A stretch of 64,000 bases of DNA, from positions 199,769,232-199,833,231 of the forward strand of contig CM076990.1 in assembly GCA_039090855.1 (NCBI GenBank), in the 5' to 3' direction. This DNA is from Macrothele yani (taxonomy: Eukaryota > Arthropoda > Arachnida > Araneae > Macrothelidae). Numbering within the stretch: the stretch's first letter is position 1; every line of letters begins with the position of its first letter. Positions 24,456 through 33,995 of this stretch are shown piece by piece. Below the pieces are notes generated by a model that searched no databases, had not been told where the DNA came from, and worked only from the letters and a program-made list of their open reading frames with translations. Both the position numbers and the translations under genes were made by a program.

Positions 24456-25196
24456 CTAAAAGTAAAAACATAGAAAAATTGTTCAGATAAGACTCAAAGC
24501 CATAAAATGGTTCAAAGTTCAAACAGATTACCAATGAAATACATATTTTTCAAGTTATTCAGTAAACTTTTCATGCAAAATGATAAAAACATGTAACTTA
24601 TGCATGAACTATGACATGAAAACATATTTTTAACTGCATTTTTATTATGATAATTTTAGGCAGTTACAGTGAACATGCATTAAATCATGGATAATTAATT
24701 CTCATTAAATGTAAAGCCAATGTTATAAATTGGTGAACAGTTGAGAAGATGAAGGTTATAGATTATACACATCAAAATAAGACATTGCTAAAAGTTACAA
24801 AAGAAACAGTTGGTAAATGAATTAAAAAAAATAAGAAAAAAAAGTTTCAAAAGAATATATCTCACTCAAAAAACAGGACAGAACTGGTATGTCAGTTCAT
24901 ATTTAAAACCACAAGATTCAGTCTTCACACTGTGGAGGTTCTATATCGATAGGAGGCCAATATGCAGAACTGAAACTATAAAACATGTCACTCCCAGGCA
25001 TGTTTGACTAGGTTGAAATATACAGAACACAAAAGCCATCTTTATCAAGTTACTATGTTGATATTACATTATCTACTCAAACCAGCACAAAGATACATGC
25101 TGAATCAAGCAGATTCTTTAAGTGGCTCAAAGTATTATTGCATTAATGCATAAACGTTAAACATTTACTGTTCATGACATACTTGGTATAAACATA

Positions 25197-25992
25197 GCCC
25201 TCCGACGAGACCTCCAACATATAATTGCGCTGTAGAAGTTATTCATATTGACACAAACAGCACACTCCAAATCACATACATACAAAGAAAGTGACTTCCC
25301 TACGATGTCTATGAATATGTCCAAAAATCATCTACGGTTAATGTCTTATGTAGGCCAAGTCTAATATTTTGCCTTTCAACACTCAAGAATGTTGGTGGCG
25401 AAATCTTTTATTCTGTGCAAGTGATAAGATATGCAGTCCTCCCACTGGACCAAGTCAAAATTAAAATAAAAGGCACCCTAAACAACCATAAGATAAAAAT
25501 ATTAATATTAAAAGGAATCAAGAATGAAATGAAGTAAAAGTAGATGGAAGATTACAGTCGTCAAACCACTACTGTAACAAGTAAAAGTAGATGGATGTGA
25601 CCTTCCATCTACTTTAACTTCATTCCACTCTTGATTCTTTTTAATATTGTTAAGTTTTTTATCTTATCGTCGTTTAGGGTGCCTTTGTTTTAATCTTGAC
25701 TTGGTCCAGTGGGAGGACCGCACATTTTATCACGTGCATGGAATACAAGATTTCACCACCAGCGTTTCTGAGTGTTGAAACGTAGCAAAATATTAGACTT
25801 TGCCTAAATAAGACATTAGCCGTGGATGATTTTTGGACATATTCATAGACATTGTTAGTAGGGCACTTTCTTTGTATGTATGTGATTCAGAGTGTGCTGT
25901 TCATTGTGTCAATATGAGTAACTCATGGTGCATTATGTGTGTCGATATGAATAACTTATGGTGCATTATATTTGGAGGTCACGTCGGAGGGC
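25197..25992. repeat. Foldback element, ~390-bp arms, TA-flanked
   Basis: The left end gccctccgacgagacctcc and right end ggaggtcacgtcggagggc are inverted and flanked by TA on both sides. Arms are complementary along almost their full length (for example caagtcaaaattaaaataaa against ttttaatcttgacttgg) and meet near 25575. The right arm has an internal duplication around atgagtaactcatggtgcat / atgaataacttatggtgcat. No coding capacity; a nonautonomous TA-targeting element is the best guess. Confidence 0.82.
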
Positions 25993-25999
25993 TAATATT

Positions 26000-27040
26000 T
26001 ATTCCAAGAATGTGATGAAAATATTTGTACGTTAATACTATGTTGCCAATTTTATTCAGCATATCCATCAACCAGAACATAGACATCAACCCTCACTGGA
26101 AATTTTCAGCAGCAAACCTTTGAAAAATCAGTAGCTTTTAGCTTTTTCAGAAGTAATGAATAAACTTTTATAACATGCTCTGTAACAAACAAATTATACG
26201 GCAAAATAATGGTGTAAATTCCTAAAAAAAATAATTTATGCTTTAAAAACCTGTCCATAAACTCATGACTTCCTGTGGAAAATACTAAGTGGTACCAATG
26301 ATTTTTCTCACTTTCCTCAAAAACTGATCTACATTCTGATGGGAATCCTGCAGTAAACATATAAATGCCTTCACAGGTAAAAGTAGTTCAAACAATCAGA
26401 GGCATTTAATATATTTGTCTACATCAATCAATGGAGCGAGCACATTTCTCATTGAAGCAAAATCCAAATTGAAAATCATAATTACCTACCCATAAAGTTA
26501 TTTTTACAGCATAATTATAAATGGCATTTCTTTTTAAACTTTATTTTCCTGAAAATGCATATTTTTGCATTGCTTAGTCATTTCTTGCTATTTATCAACA
26601 AACAAAAAGGGGCAAGCATTTTTCCTTTTATTTACAAAACAAGAAAAATTACACTAAATTTTTTTTGGTTGTAATGAGCATGCCTTTTGAATCCGCAAAT
26701 AAAATTTATCAAAGATTTTGAAGTCCATGGAACCAGTTAGGAAAACAAACAGTCTCTACAATCGATAAAACATTCAGAAACAGCTACTTGCTTCCACTAG
26801 CAGCTAAAAAGTAGTATATTATGAAAATTAACAAATGGTGCACAAAAAGTTTCACATAGCACAAGGAAGGTATCAGAGACAAAATTTTCAAATCAAACAG
26901 TTAAAAGAAGAAACACAGAAGGAAATATGATATAACTATGCCTTTTAGCAAAAGAATTTTGCATAATGAAAAAGTTGAAAATAAGCAAAAAATATTAGTC
27001 ATGGAAAAAGCCATACTACAGAAAAAAAAAAATTTTAAAT
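26000..27040. other. PEX1 intron, nothing recognised
   Basis: AT-rich intron; no recognisable repeat, exon or transposon. Confidence 0.4.
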
Positions 27041-27044
27041 ATGT

Positions 27045-28945
27045 TTCCCGGAAGCAGAGATAGCGAAAAAAAAAGTTTTTGACCTTTACGCTCCTAGCGG
27101 GAAATCTGCGTTACTTAAAGATGATAATGCTCCATGTCTCTATTGTAGCGAATGGCATACTTAATTTTTAAATACCTTTTTTTTTTTTTTTTGGTTGAAG
27201 GTTTAACGACCACCATGAGCAATTCAATGGGCTATAAGCAGTCACCCGTCCCTAATTTAGGGTCACTGGCTTCAGGGAAGGGAGAGAGACAGTGCCGTAA
27301 GACAAACTACATCCATGCCTCACTGGGATACAAACACTGACCCTTCTCGGATGAATGGTCATAAGCCACCTGCGTCACCAGGGTAGCAAATAGCATTTTT
27401 AGAAGCAGAGATACAGCTGCAAACTGAAGAACACAAACACCCCCTACCGACAGAACTTTGAACTATAAAACTCCTTATATACTTGCCTAAAGTGTTCTAC
27501 AAGGTAACCGACATCCTGTGTTGAAAGAATTTTTTAAATTGCACGTGTAGAAGCAAAGATATTTAGAAAAACAGATTAAGCATTTGTTGCACCTAGCAGT
27601 GAATTTTTGCATTTTAGGAAGAACATACATTTGCATAGTTAGTAGAATCTGACAAGCCCCCCCTTTTTTAAATTAGGTTTTTAGTCCTGCAGATATAACT
27701 GTAAACATGAACATATGCCCTCTGGTGGCAGACTTGTGTGTTAAGAAAAATTTGAAATAATGTGGGAAACATTTCACAGCTGAAACGCTCTCCAACAAAG
27801 AAAGAATGTTTAAAGTCAGACTTTTAGAAGCAGAGATATCGACAAAAATAAAATATTTATCTACGCGCCCCTGGAAGAAAAACTATACATTATTTTAAGA
27901 ATAAGTTATTCTCAAAAAGTTTTCTGAGGTTAGTGCTATCGGTCCACGAAATAATTTTTTCAATCGAGTTTTCAAAAGCTCAAATTTTGCTGCAAACACA
28001 CTAGAAGCAGAAATCAAGACTTACATGCCCTGGTGGCCAAACCATTCTTTACCAAAAATTAGAAGTTATATGCAAAACATTACCCATCAGGAGTGGTATC
28101 CGATGCAGGAAGAATTGTTCACATCGGAGTTTTAGAAGCAGAGATCTTGGGGAGAATGCAATTTTCCTTTACGCCTGTAGCGGAAATTTCTGAATTACTT
28201 GAAATTTTTGAAATTACACGATCAACATTTCGCACCGGAAACGCCATCCAATAAAAAAGGAATTTTTCAAATCCAACACTTAGAGAAGCAGGGATATTGA
28301 CAAAAATAAGAAAGCCATTGTCTATGCCCCTGGTGGAGAAACCATGCATTATTTTAAGAAAATATTTTGAAAAGGTCTATCAACATGAGCAGTATCGGTC
28401 CATGAATTTTTTTTTTTTTTGTTGTTGTTCAATCTAGTTTCTAGAAGCTCAGATTTTGCTGCAAATACATCAGAGGCAGAAATTAACATTTTCACCCCCA
28501 GGTGGACAAACTGTTCTTTACCAAAAATTAGAAATTATGTGCAAAACATTTCCCATTAGGAGTTGTATCTGATGCAGAAAGATTTTCAAATCTGTTTTAG
28601 AAACAGATCTTGGGAAAACACAATTTACCTTTATGCCCCCTAAAGGAACTATGCATAACTTGAAAAAGTTATTATACCTAAAATAGTCACAAATATAAAT
28701 GGAATCTAAAAGTAAAAGAATTTTTTCAATCTGATAATTAGAAGCAAATATATGGAATAAAATGTATTTTTGAATTTGATATCTGCATTTACGCCCTCCA
28801 ATTGCGAAATTGTGTATCATAAAAAAAAAAAAAAAAAAAATGCAAGGATCATTCGCACATTTAAGCTTCTCAATGCAAAGAGAATTTTTCAAATCGGACT
28901 AATAGTTGTGGAGATATGGTGCCCATGGATGGATGGACTGGTAAC
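27045..28945. repeat. Degenerate higher-order tandem repeat (~150-bp units in ~457-bp triplets)
   Basis: Landmark agaagcagagatat-like strings recur at about 27052, 27402, 27549, 27684, 27826, 28002, 28136, 28284, 28472, 28600, 28740 and 28900, mostly 130-188 bp apart. Each is usually followed some 25-40 bp later by ttacgcccc(t)ggtgg-like text. Units three apart are clearly more alike: 27826, 28284 and 28740 are 458 and 456 bp apart, and unit types gctgcaaacacactagaagc / gctgcaaatacatcagaggc recur at the same spacing. A family A SINE (27178-27388) interrupts the first unit. Function unknown; no open frame spans it. Confidence 0.8.
27178..27388 (-). mobile_element. tRNA-derived SINE, family A, second copy
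   Basis: Oligo(T) at 27178-27192 (the A tail on minus), then gaaggtttaacgaccaccat, caatgggctataagcagtca, tttagggtcactggc and atccatgcctcactgggat, closely following the copy at 12014. The tRNA-like head is more mutated than in that copy. It is inserted in the tandem-repeat array. Confidence 0.82.
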
Positions 28946-29143
28946 ATAAGCATTATCTTTTTTACAAAAGTGCTAAAATGTTGAAGTTGGAAACTGGAAC
29001 TTCAACTCTCCATCCCAGTATTTCATTCCCTGAAAAGCCATTTTCTCCTAGTTGTAAATGCATTTATGGCACCTCTATTCATAGTGATTGTGGAATAACT
29101 TTTTTACGGGTCTTTTAGAGGTTATTTTTAATGAAAGTTGGTT

Positions 29144-29183
29144 GTCAAATTTTCGAACTAAAGCCTAGTTCGTCATCAGGGAC
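29144..29183 (-). ncRNA. Hammerhead-ribozyme-like motif, left arm
   Basis: The minus strand repeats the right-arm motif: GTCC, CTGATGA, GAACTA/TAGTTC hairpin, GAAA, ATT, GAC. It differs by one extra C before CTGATGA, which alters the stem I junction. Confidence 0.5.
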
Positions 29184-29265
29184 TATGTCACTGGAGTAGT
29201 TGCTGCACACTCAATTGGAAGAGACCATCCGCAATTATCGTTAATTGTGGTACTTCTTCTTCTTG

Positions 29266-30104
29266 CTATTTCATCCCTTCTTCTAGTTTTCTCTTTACTA
29301 AGTTTGACTGGTGGGCGATTATTTTCACTGAGTCCCAATTTATGGAGTGTCCACTTGCTTGTACATGTCTGTCTAGCCCTGTTTTGTTCCCAATGTTCCT
29401 AATAGCTGCTTGGTGTTCTTTCATTCGGACCTTAATACTTCTCCCTGTTTCTCCTATATAGCTGAGTCCGCAGTTACAGTCGATGCAGTAAATTACTCCT
29501 TCTTGCAATTGGATGTCCAATTCTTTCTGCTTTAAAGCTGGCAGGGAATTTCTTTATTTTGTTATTAAGATCTGGAGCTAGCCTGATATTATATTTTGCT
29601 CGATCCTTTTCAGTTTCTCGAAAAGTCCCTTGTGGTACGTAATTTTGCTGGTGAATTTGAAGTTGGTTTCCTGCTTCTTTTTTGGCACTTGTTTAAATAT
29701 TTTCTCAACATATGGGGAGGGTAATTGTTTTCTGCCAACATTTCCTTTAATTCTTCTTTGTGAAGATCTTTTGAGAAGCTGAAGAGACCAGGATTTCAAT
29801 TTTTCCAAAAATTGTCTCGCTGTATTCGATTTAATATAATCAGGGTGGAATGAGCAGAGAGTCTAACATCTTCCCTGTGTTGGTGGGTTTTCTAAAAAGC
29901 TGAGTGAATATTTTCCCTTCCTTGAGGTCAAGGTTAAATCCAGGTAATTGATGCTATGGTCTTTTTCCTGTTCCAGGGTGTACTTCAAGGTATTCTCTAG
30001 TAAGTTAAATTCTTCCAGAATCTGAGAGGGTAGAGATTGGTCCACAGTATCTACTATAATTAGGACATCATCCATGTACCTTACATAGAGAGCAAACAAG
30101 GAGG
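29266..30104 (-). pseudogene. Penelope-like RT (YMDD end) plus GIY-YIG endonuclease, left arm
   Basis: Minus-strand frames: FALYVRYMDDVLIIVDTVD with downstream HSINYLDLTLTSRKGKYSLS (RT palm end and thumb, 30099-29863), then GKVGRK-like linker and FKFTSKITYHKGLFEKLKRI (29808-29578), then GVIYCIDCNCGLSYIGETG and RSIKVRMKEHQAAIRNIGNK (29520-29266). The GLSYIGETGR block is the GIY-YIG nuclease core, here SYIG with the catalytic Arg retained in KVRMKEH. The RT is truncated just before the YMDD box and single-base shifts separate the blocks. Confidence 0.88.
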
Positions 30105-30122
30105 CAAAAATCCTTATACAAC

Positions 30123-31016
30123 CCTCCTTGTTTGCTCTCTATGTAAGGTACATGGATGATGTCTAATTATAGTAGATACTGTGGACCAATCTCTACCCTC
30201 TCAGATTCTGGAAGAATTTAACTTACTAGAGAATACCTTGAAGTACACCTGGAACAGGAAAAAGACCATAGCATCAATTACCTGGATTTAACCTTGACCT
30301 CAAGAGAAGGGAAAATATTCACTCAGCTTTTTAGAAAACCCAACAACACAGGGAAGATGTTAGACTTCTGCTCATTCCACCCTGATTATATTAAATCGAA
30401 TACAGCGAGACAATTTTTGGAAAAAATTGAAATCCTGGTCTCTTCAGCTTCTCAAAAGATCTTCACAAGAAGAATTAAAGGAAATGTTGGCAGAAAACAA
30501 TTACCCCTCCCCATATGTTGAGAAAATATTTAAACAAGTGCCAAAAGAAGCAGGAAAAAACCAACTTCAAATTCACCAGCAAAATTACGTACCACAAGGG
30601 ACTTTTCGAGAAACTGAAAAGGATCGGAGCAAAATATAATATCAGGCTAGCTCCAGATCTTAATAACAAAATAAAGAAATTCCTGCCAGCTTTAAAGCAG
30701 ATAAGAATTGGACATCCAATTGCAAGAAGGAGTAATTTACTGCATCGACTGTAACTGCGGACTCAGCTATATAGGAGAAACAGGGAGAAGTATTAAGGTC
30801 CGAATGAAAGAACACCAAGCAGCTATTAGGAACATTGGGAACAAAACAGGGCTAGACAGACATGTACAAGCAAGTGGACACTCCATAAATTGGGACTCAG
30901 TGAAAATAATCGCCCACCAGTCAAACTTAGTAAAGAGAAAACTAGAAGAAGGGATCGAAATAGCAAGAAGAAGAAGTACCACAATTAACGATAATTGGAT
31001 GGTCTCTTCCAATTGA
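30123..31016 (+). pseudogene. Penelope-like RT end plus GIY-YIG endonuclease, right arm
   Basis: Mirror copy of the left arm. The YMDD region is shifted out of frame by a missing base near 30166. Continuous frames then cover TSREGKIFTQLFRKPNNTGK, FHPDYIKSNTARQFLEK (30294-30521), the linker, and a full GIY-YIG domain (30708-31016) ending REEEG-like EIARRRSTTINDNWMVSSN before a stop. The two arms keep different frames open, so neither is a working gene. Confidence 0.88.
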
Positions 31017-31042
31017 GTGGCAGCAACTACTCCAGTGACATA

Positions 31043-31081
31043 GTCCTGATGACGAACTAGGCTTTAGTTCGAAAATTTGAC
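31043..31081 (+). ncRNA. Hammerhead-ribozyme-like motif, right arm
   Basis: Seen: CTGATGA at 31046-31052, hairpin GAACTA (31054-31059) with TAGTTC (31065-31070), then GAA(A) at 31071-31074, then AATT and T, then GAC (31079-31081) that can pair with GTC (31043-31045). This is the order of a type-I hammerhead core (CUGAUGA, stem II, GAA, minimal stem III, cleavage position, stem I). Hammerheads with very short stem III are established in Penelope-like elements. Here stem I is only 3 bp and one base before stem II is unpaired, so activity is uncertain. Confidence 0.55.
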
Positions 31082-31148
31082 AACCAACTTTCATTAAAAA
31101 TAACCTCTAAAAGACCCGTAAAAAAAGTTATTCCACAGCCATTTTCTC

Positions 31149-31956
31149 TACAAAGTGAATACATAGTAGCATTTCTAAACCTCAGTCTCACTTTAAACAG
31201 AAGAAATTGGAAACACACCTTTTAAGTGAAACTAAATGTCAAAAATCGGTACTTCATAGTTCACTCTAAAAGTGAAAATTTCCTGTGTTACAGAAATGGC
31301 TCAGATTCCATCACAGACACATTGAGCATTGATTTTGAAGGTTGATTTTGCTTTTAAAATAGTAAGGGGACTGAAATGCTTCCTTTACAGATTGATTTTG
31401 AAGAAAACTGTTAGAAATAGGGAAATATTCACTTCATTAGGAAAAATTCTTAAAAAAATATGAAGCTGCTCTTTTTCACTAGTACCAAAGATATTAAAAA
31501 CAAGAAACATGTTCAGAAAAATATAAAATGAAAATATAATCAGGAAGAAAAATGAGGAAAAGAACTTAACTTTATCAGAAAAATTTGAAATGCAGAAAAT
31601 AATAGAACATTATTATATTCTACTGGAACAAACATTTCCAGCTGTTCTGAAAATTTTCTGCTGGCATTCTATGAGCTTCCCTAACTTTTCCTTGTTTTCC
31701 TAATCACTGATCACCCTTTCCTAATGTTTCGATCTTTTATTTCAAATTTTTCATTGAAAGAAAAATTCCAGTGTTATTCCCGGACCTTTTATAAAAGCAT
31801 GAAAAATCAAGGACCTTTCACAAGGCCTAGAAAAGAGAAAATTTCAGAACTCTTCCAGAATTCCAGGGGTCATGCATGTCACAATTTGATATCATCTCAT
31901 AAACAAATCAATGAAGGAAGAAATATTCTTCATAACAGATGGAAAATTCACAGAAA
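31149..31956. other. PEX1 intron; possible DNA-transposon end only
   Basis: AT-rich. At 31770-31880 phrases such as ccggaccttttataaaagc, aaggacctttcacaagg and attccaggggtcatgcatgt resemble the repetitive ends of a dispersed element whose other kind of end may be at 63460-63530. No coding region. Confidence 0.3.
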
Positions 31957-32107
31957 ATTTAAGCAAAGCAAACTGAATTTGCTTGTACCACTTACTGGTC
32001 ATCCATGTAACACTTCTCAGAAAACTTGAAATTTTCAAGTTTTCTGAGAAGTGTTACATGGATGACCAGTAAGTGGTACAAACAAATTCAGTTTGCTTTG
32101 CTTAAAT
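31957..32107. repeat. Near-perfect 151-bp palindrome with almost no loop
   Basis: The left half ending acttctcagaaaacttgaaa is mirrored by the right half starting ttttcaagttttctgagaag. The arms of about 75 bp, from atttaagcaaagc to gctttgcttaaat, show a single mismatch by eye (ttgcttgtacc against ggtacaaacaa). The centre is near 32032. No loop of note separates them. Confidence 0.9.
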
Positions 32108-32589
32108 AATTTCAAACAATCCCAAAAATGTTTATTTTCATGTTTTCAAGATTCTAACATTTATTACACTTCACATAGATGCTGAATAACATTATTTCAT
32201 GGAGATTTTCGATTTCTATAGACTATTTGATGTTTCCTGTATTTCTGGCAGACCAACGAGTGTCTGAGAATAATAAAATTTTCACTAAAGGTTCCATATA
32301 AGGCAGTGCAATATTTAATCTATACAGCAGAACAGTTGTACACCACAAACAAACATGCCCTATCATCTAAAGGCATTTGCTCAGAACTTCAGAATAAGTT
32401 CAGCAGAAAGCCCATCCAACATGTAATGAGAGATACTGAACATTCTCTCTCCCCACACCTTATCTTGTGACAGGTTATATCATTAAATAACATTAGCATA
32501 ATTAGTAAAAATCCCAAGTACATCTCTACAACAATTTTTCAATTCCAATGTATTTTTTGTATGTGGTAATTTAGATTAAACTATGGTGT

Positions 32590-33050
32590 GAAAGTACAAC
32601 CAGCATTGTGCAGTTGGCTAATTGCCAACTTTGTGTTCATTAGGTAAGCAAATTGTATGGGTTCAATCCTGATCACCACCCATCTAGTTAGTGGACTTCC
32701 AGGGTTTTCAAAAATGTCATGTGATTGTGTGGATGGATCCCTACAATCGACCCTGGATGTGTAAGCCATTCTTGGTAGTTGCCCCTGCAATTTGTTCCCT
32801 TCCCCCAGCATGGGACTAGCCACCCAATCTGGTATATTCCCAGCTGTGGTATATTCCCAGCTGAGATCCCAAATGGGGGCCTCAGCTTCATTTGTTGGCA
32901 AGGGATCATGACAGTCTAATGCTATTGTAGAGTAACCCAATACTGGCCTGGCCACCCAGTATGATATATTCCCAGCAGATTATCCCAATGGGGGCTTCGG
33001 CTCCATTCGGCAGCAAGAGATCTTGATGACCTATAATGCCATATGAAGGT
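32590..33050 (+). mobile_element. Possible tRNA-derived SINE with duplicated 3' module
   Basis: The segment has a head-like region gcagttggctaattgcc ... gggttcaatcctgatc (B-box-like ggttcaatcc), then a body in which a module repeats: tatattcccagctgagatcc...gggggcctcagcttcatttg (about 32845-32925) and tatattcccagcagattatc...gggggcttcggctccattcg (about 32962-33040). Only one copy is in the window, so the assignment is weak. Confidence 0.4.
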
Positions 33051-33751
33051 GTAAAAGAGATTATCTTCTTAATCAGCATAGCCTCATACACAATGAAGTA
33101 TATCCAGGAGGATACTCACATTAAGATGAAACCAGAAAACATTTCTGATCAAAATAAATTATTTCTGACCTAGCTACTTCAACAAGCATGGATGGTGACA
33201 GATACAAAGATGGGAGAGCTGTCACTATTAAGCTCTGCCTATTAAATTACAATACTTCATCTGTTTTGAAATGCCTCAGCTAAGTGGTACAACATCTAAT
33301 TTACTCCAATGGGAAATGTGGACTCAATATTCACTCCAGAATGGCAACACTTACAAATGTTTTGAGTTCTACATATAAGTAATGCCTAATAATTACACAG
33401 GTAATTATTAATGGTCAATGTAATGTCATGTGCTTAGAAAACCATATAATCATGCCGCATGGTTTTCAAAAAATAAACATTGTGATAATAAACAGTACTG
33501 ATTTTTATGGCTGGTCTGTGAAATTTGTATAAAGTCATTTATAATGAGATGCCTACAATAAGAAGCTTACAAGTAACACTGACAAAAGTTGAGAACACAT
33601 TAAAATGAATATACCATTCATCTTTCATATTTTCTTAATTTAATCAATTTACAATGCATTTATTTCCACTTTTTAATGATATCAAAGATTAATTCACTAA
33701 GATTAGTTAATATCTTCCAGTTTTCAGTACATAAGGGGGAAAAAGTCTTAC

Positions 33752-33811
33752 TTGGGTGCAATGGCATCAAATTCATCAAAGAAAATAATGCATGGTTTAG
33801 CACTTAATGCT
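33752..33811 (-). CDS. PEX1: PEX1 exon: D2 Walker B (FFDEFDAIAPK)
   Basis: The 60-nt exon encodes ALSAKPCIIFFDEFDAIAP, completing the split Arg at its start and giving AA of a Lys codon at its end. The hydrophobic run followed by DE is the Walker B motif that coordinates Mg-ATP and activates water for hydrolysis; human PEX1 has the same block with few changes. The acceptor is ttttcag and the donor is gtaagac. A pogo/Tigger transposon begins 182 bp upstream of the acceptor, in the 21-kb intron. Confidence 0.93.
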
Positions 33812-33995
33812 CTGAAAATAAAAATAAAGAAAGTGAGATGCATAGCACATTTTAGATATATCAATTATAGAAATAAAAATTCACAACTGTGTTGACATTT
33901 TCATTGAATATAATTATGGGGTAGAAAATATAAGTAAGATTTTAACCAAAGGCACTAGATTTCATCAGCACCACCAGAAGATAAAAAAAAGCATA

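Larger units (their letters stand above)
29048..31136. mobile_element. Penelope-like element: head-to-head inverted dimer with 12-bp target duplication
   Basis: Two 5'-truncated copies diverge from an 18-bp spacer at 30105-30122; arms run outward to about 29090 and 31135 and differ by few substitutions and single-base indels. Both end outside their GIY-YIG coding region with the same terminal text (aataacctctaaaagacccg). Identical agccattttctc at 29036-29047 and 31137-31148 flank the whole dimer, so it appears to have inserted as one unit. The left side carries about 45 extra bases before the inverted part. Penelope-like elements are known for such partial inverted copies. Confidence 0.85.

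Noticed and set aside
28119..28892. Short minus-strand frames in the tandem repeat
   Set aside because: They change frame between units and do not repeat a common peptide, so they are not coding.
27045..28945. CRISPR-like array
   Set aside because: Unit length (about 150 bp), gradual divergence across the whole unit and the lack of unique spacers fit a satellite-like tandem repeat in a eukaryote.
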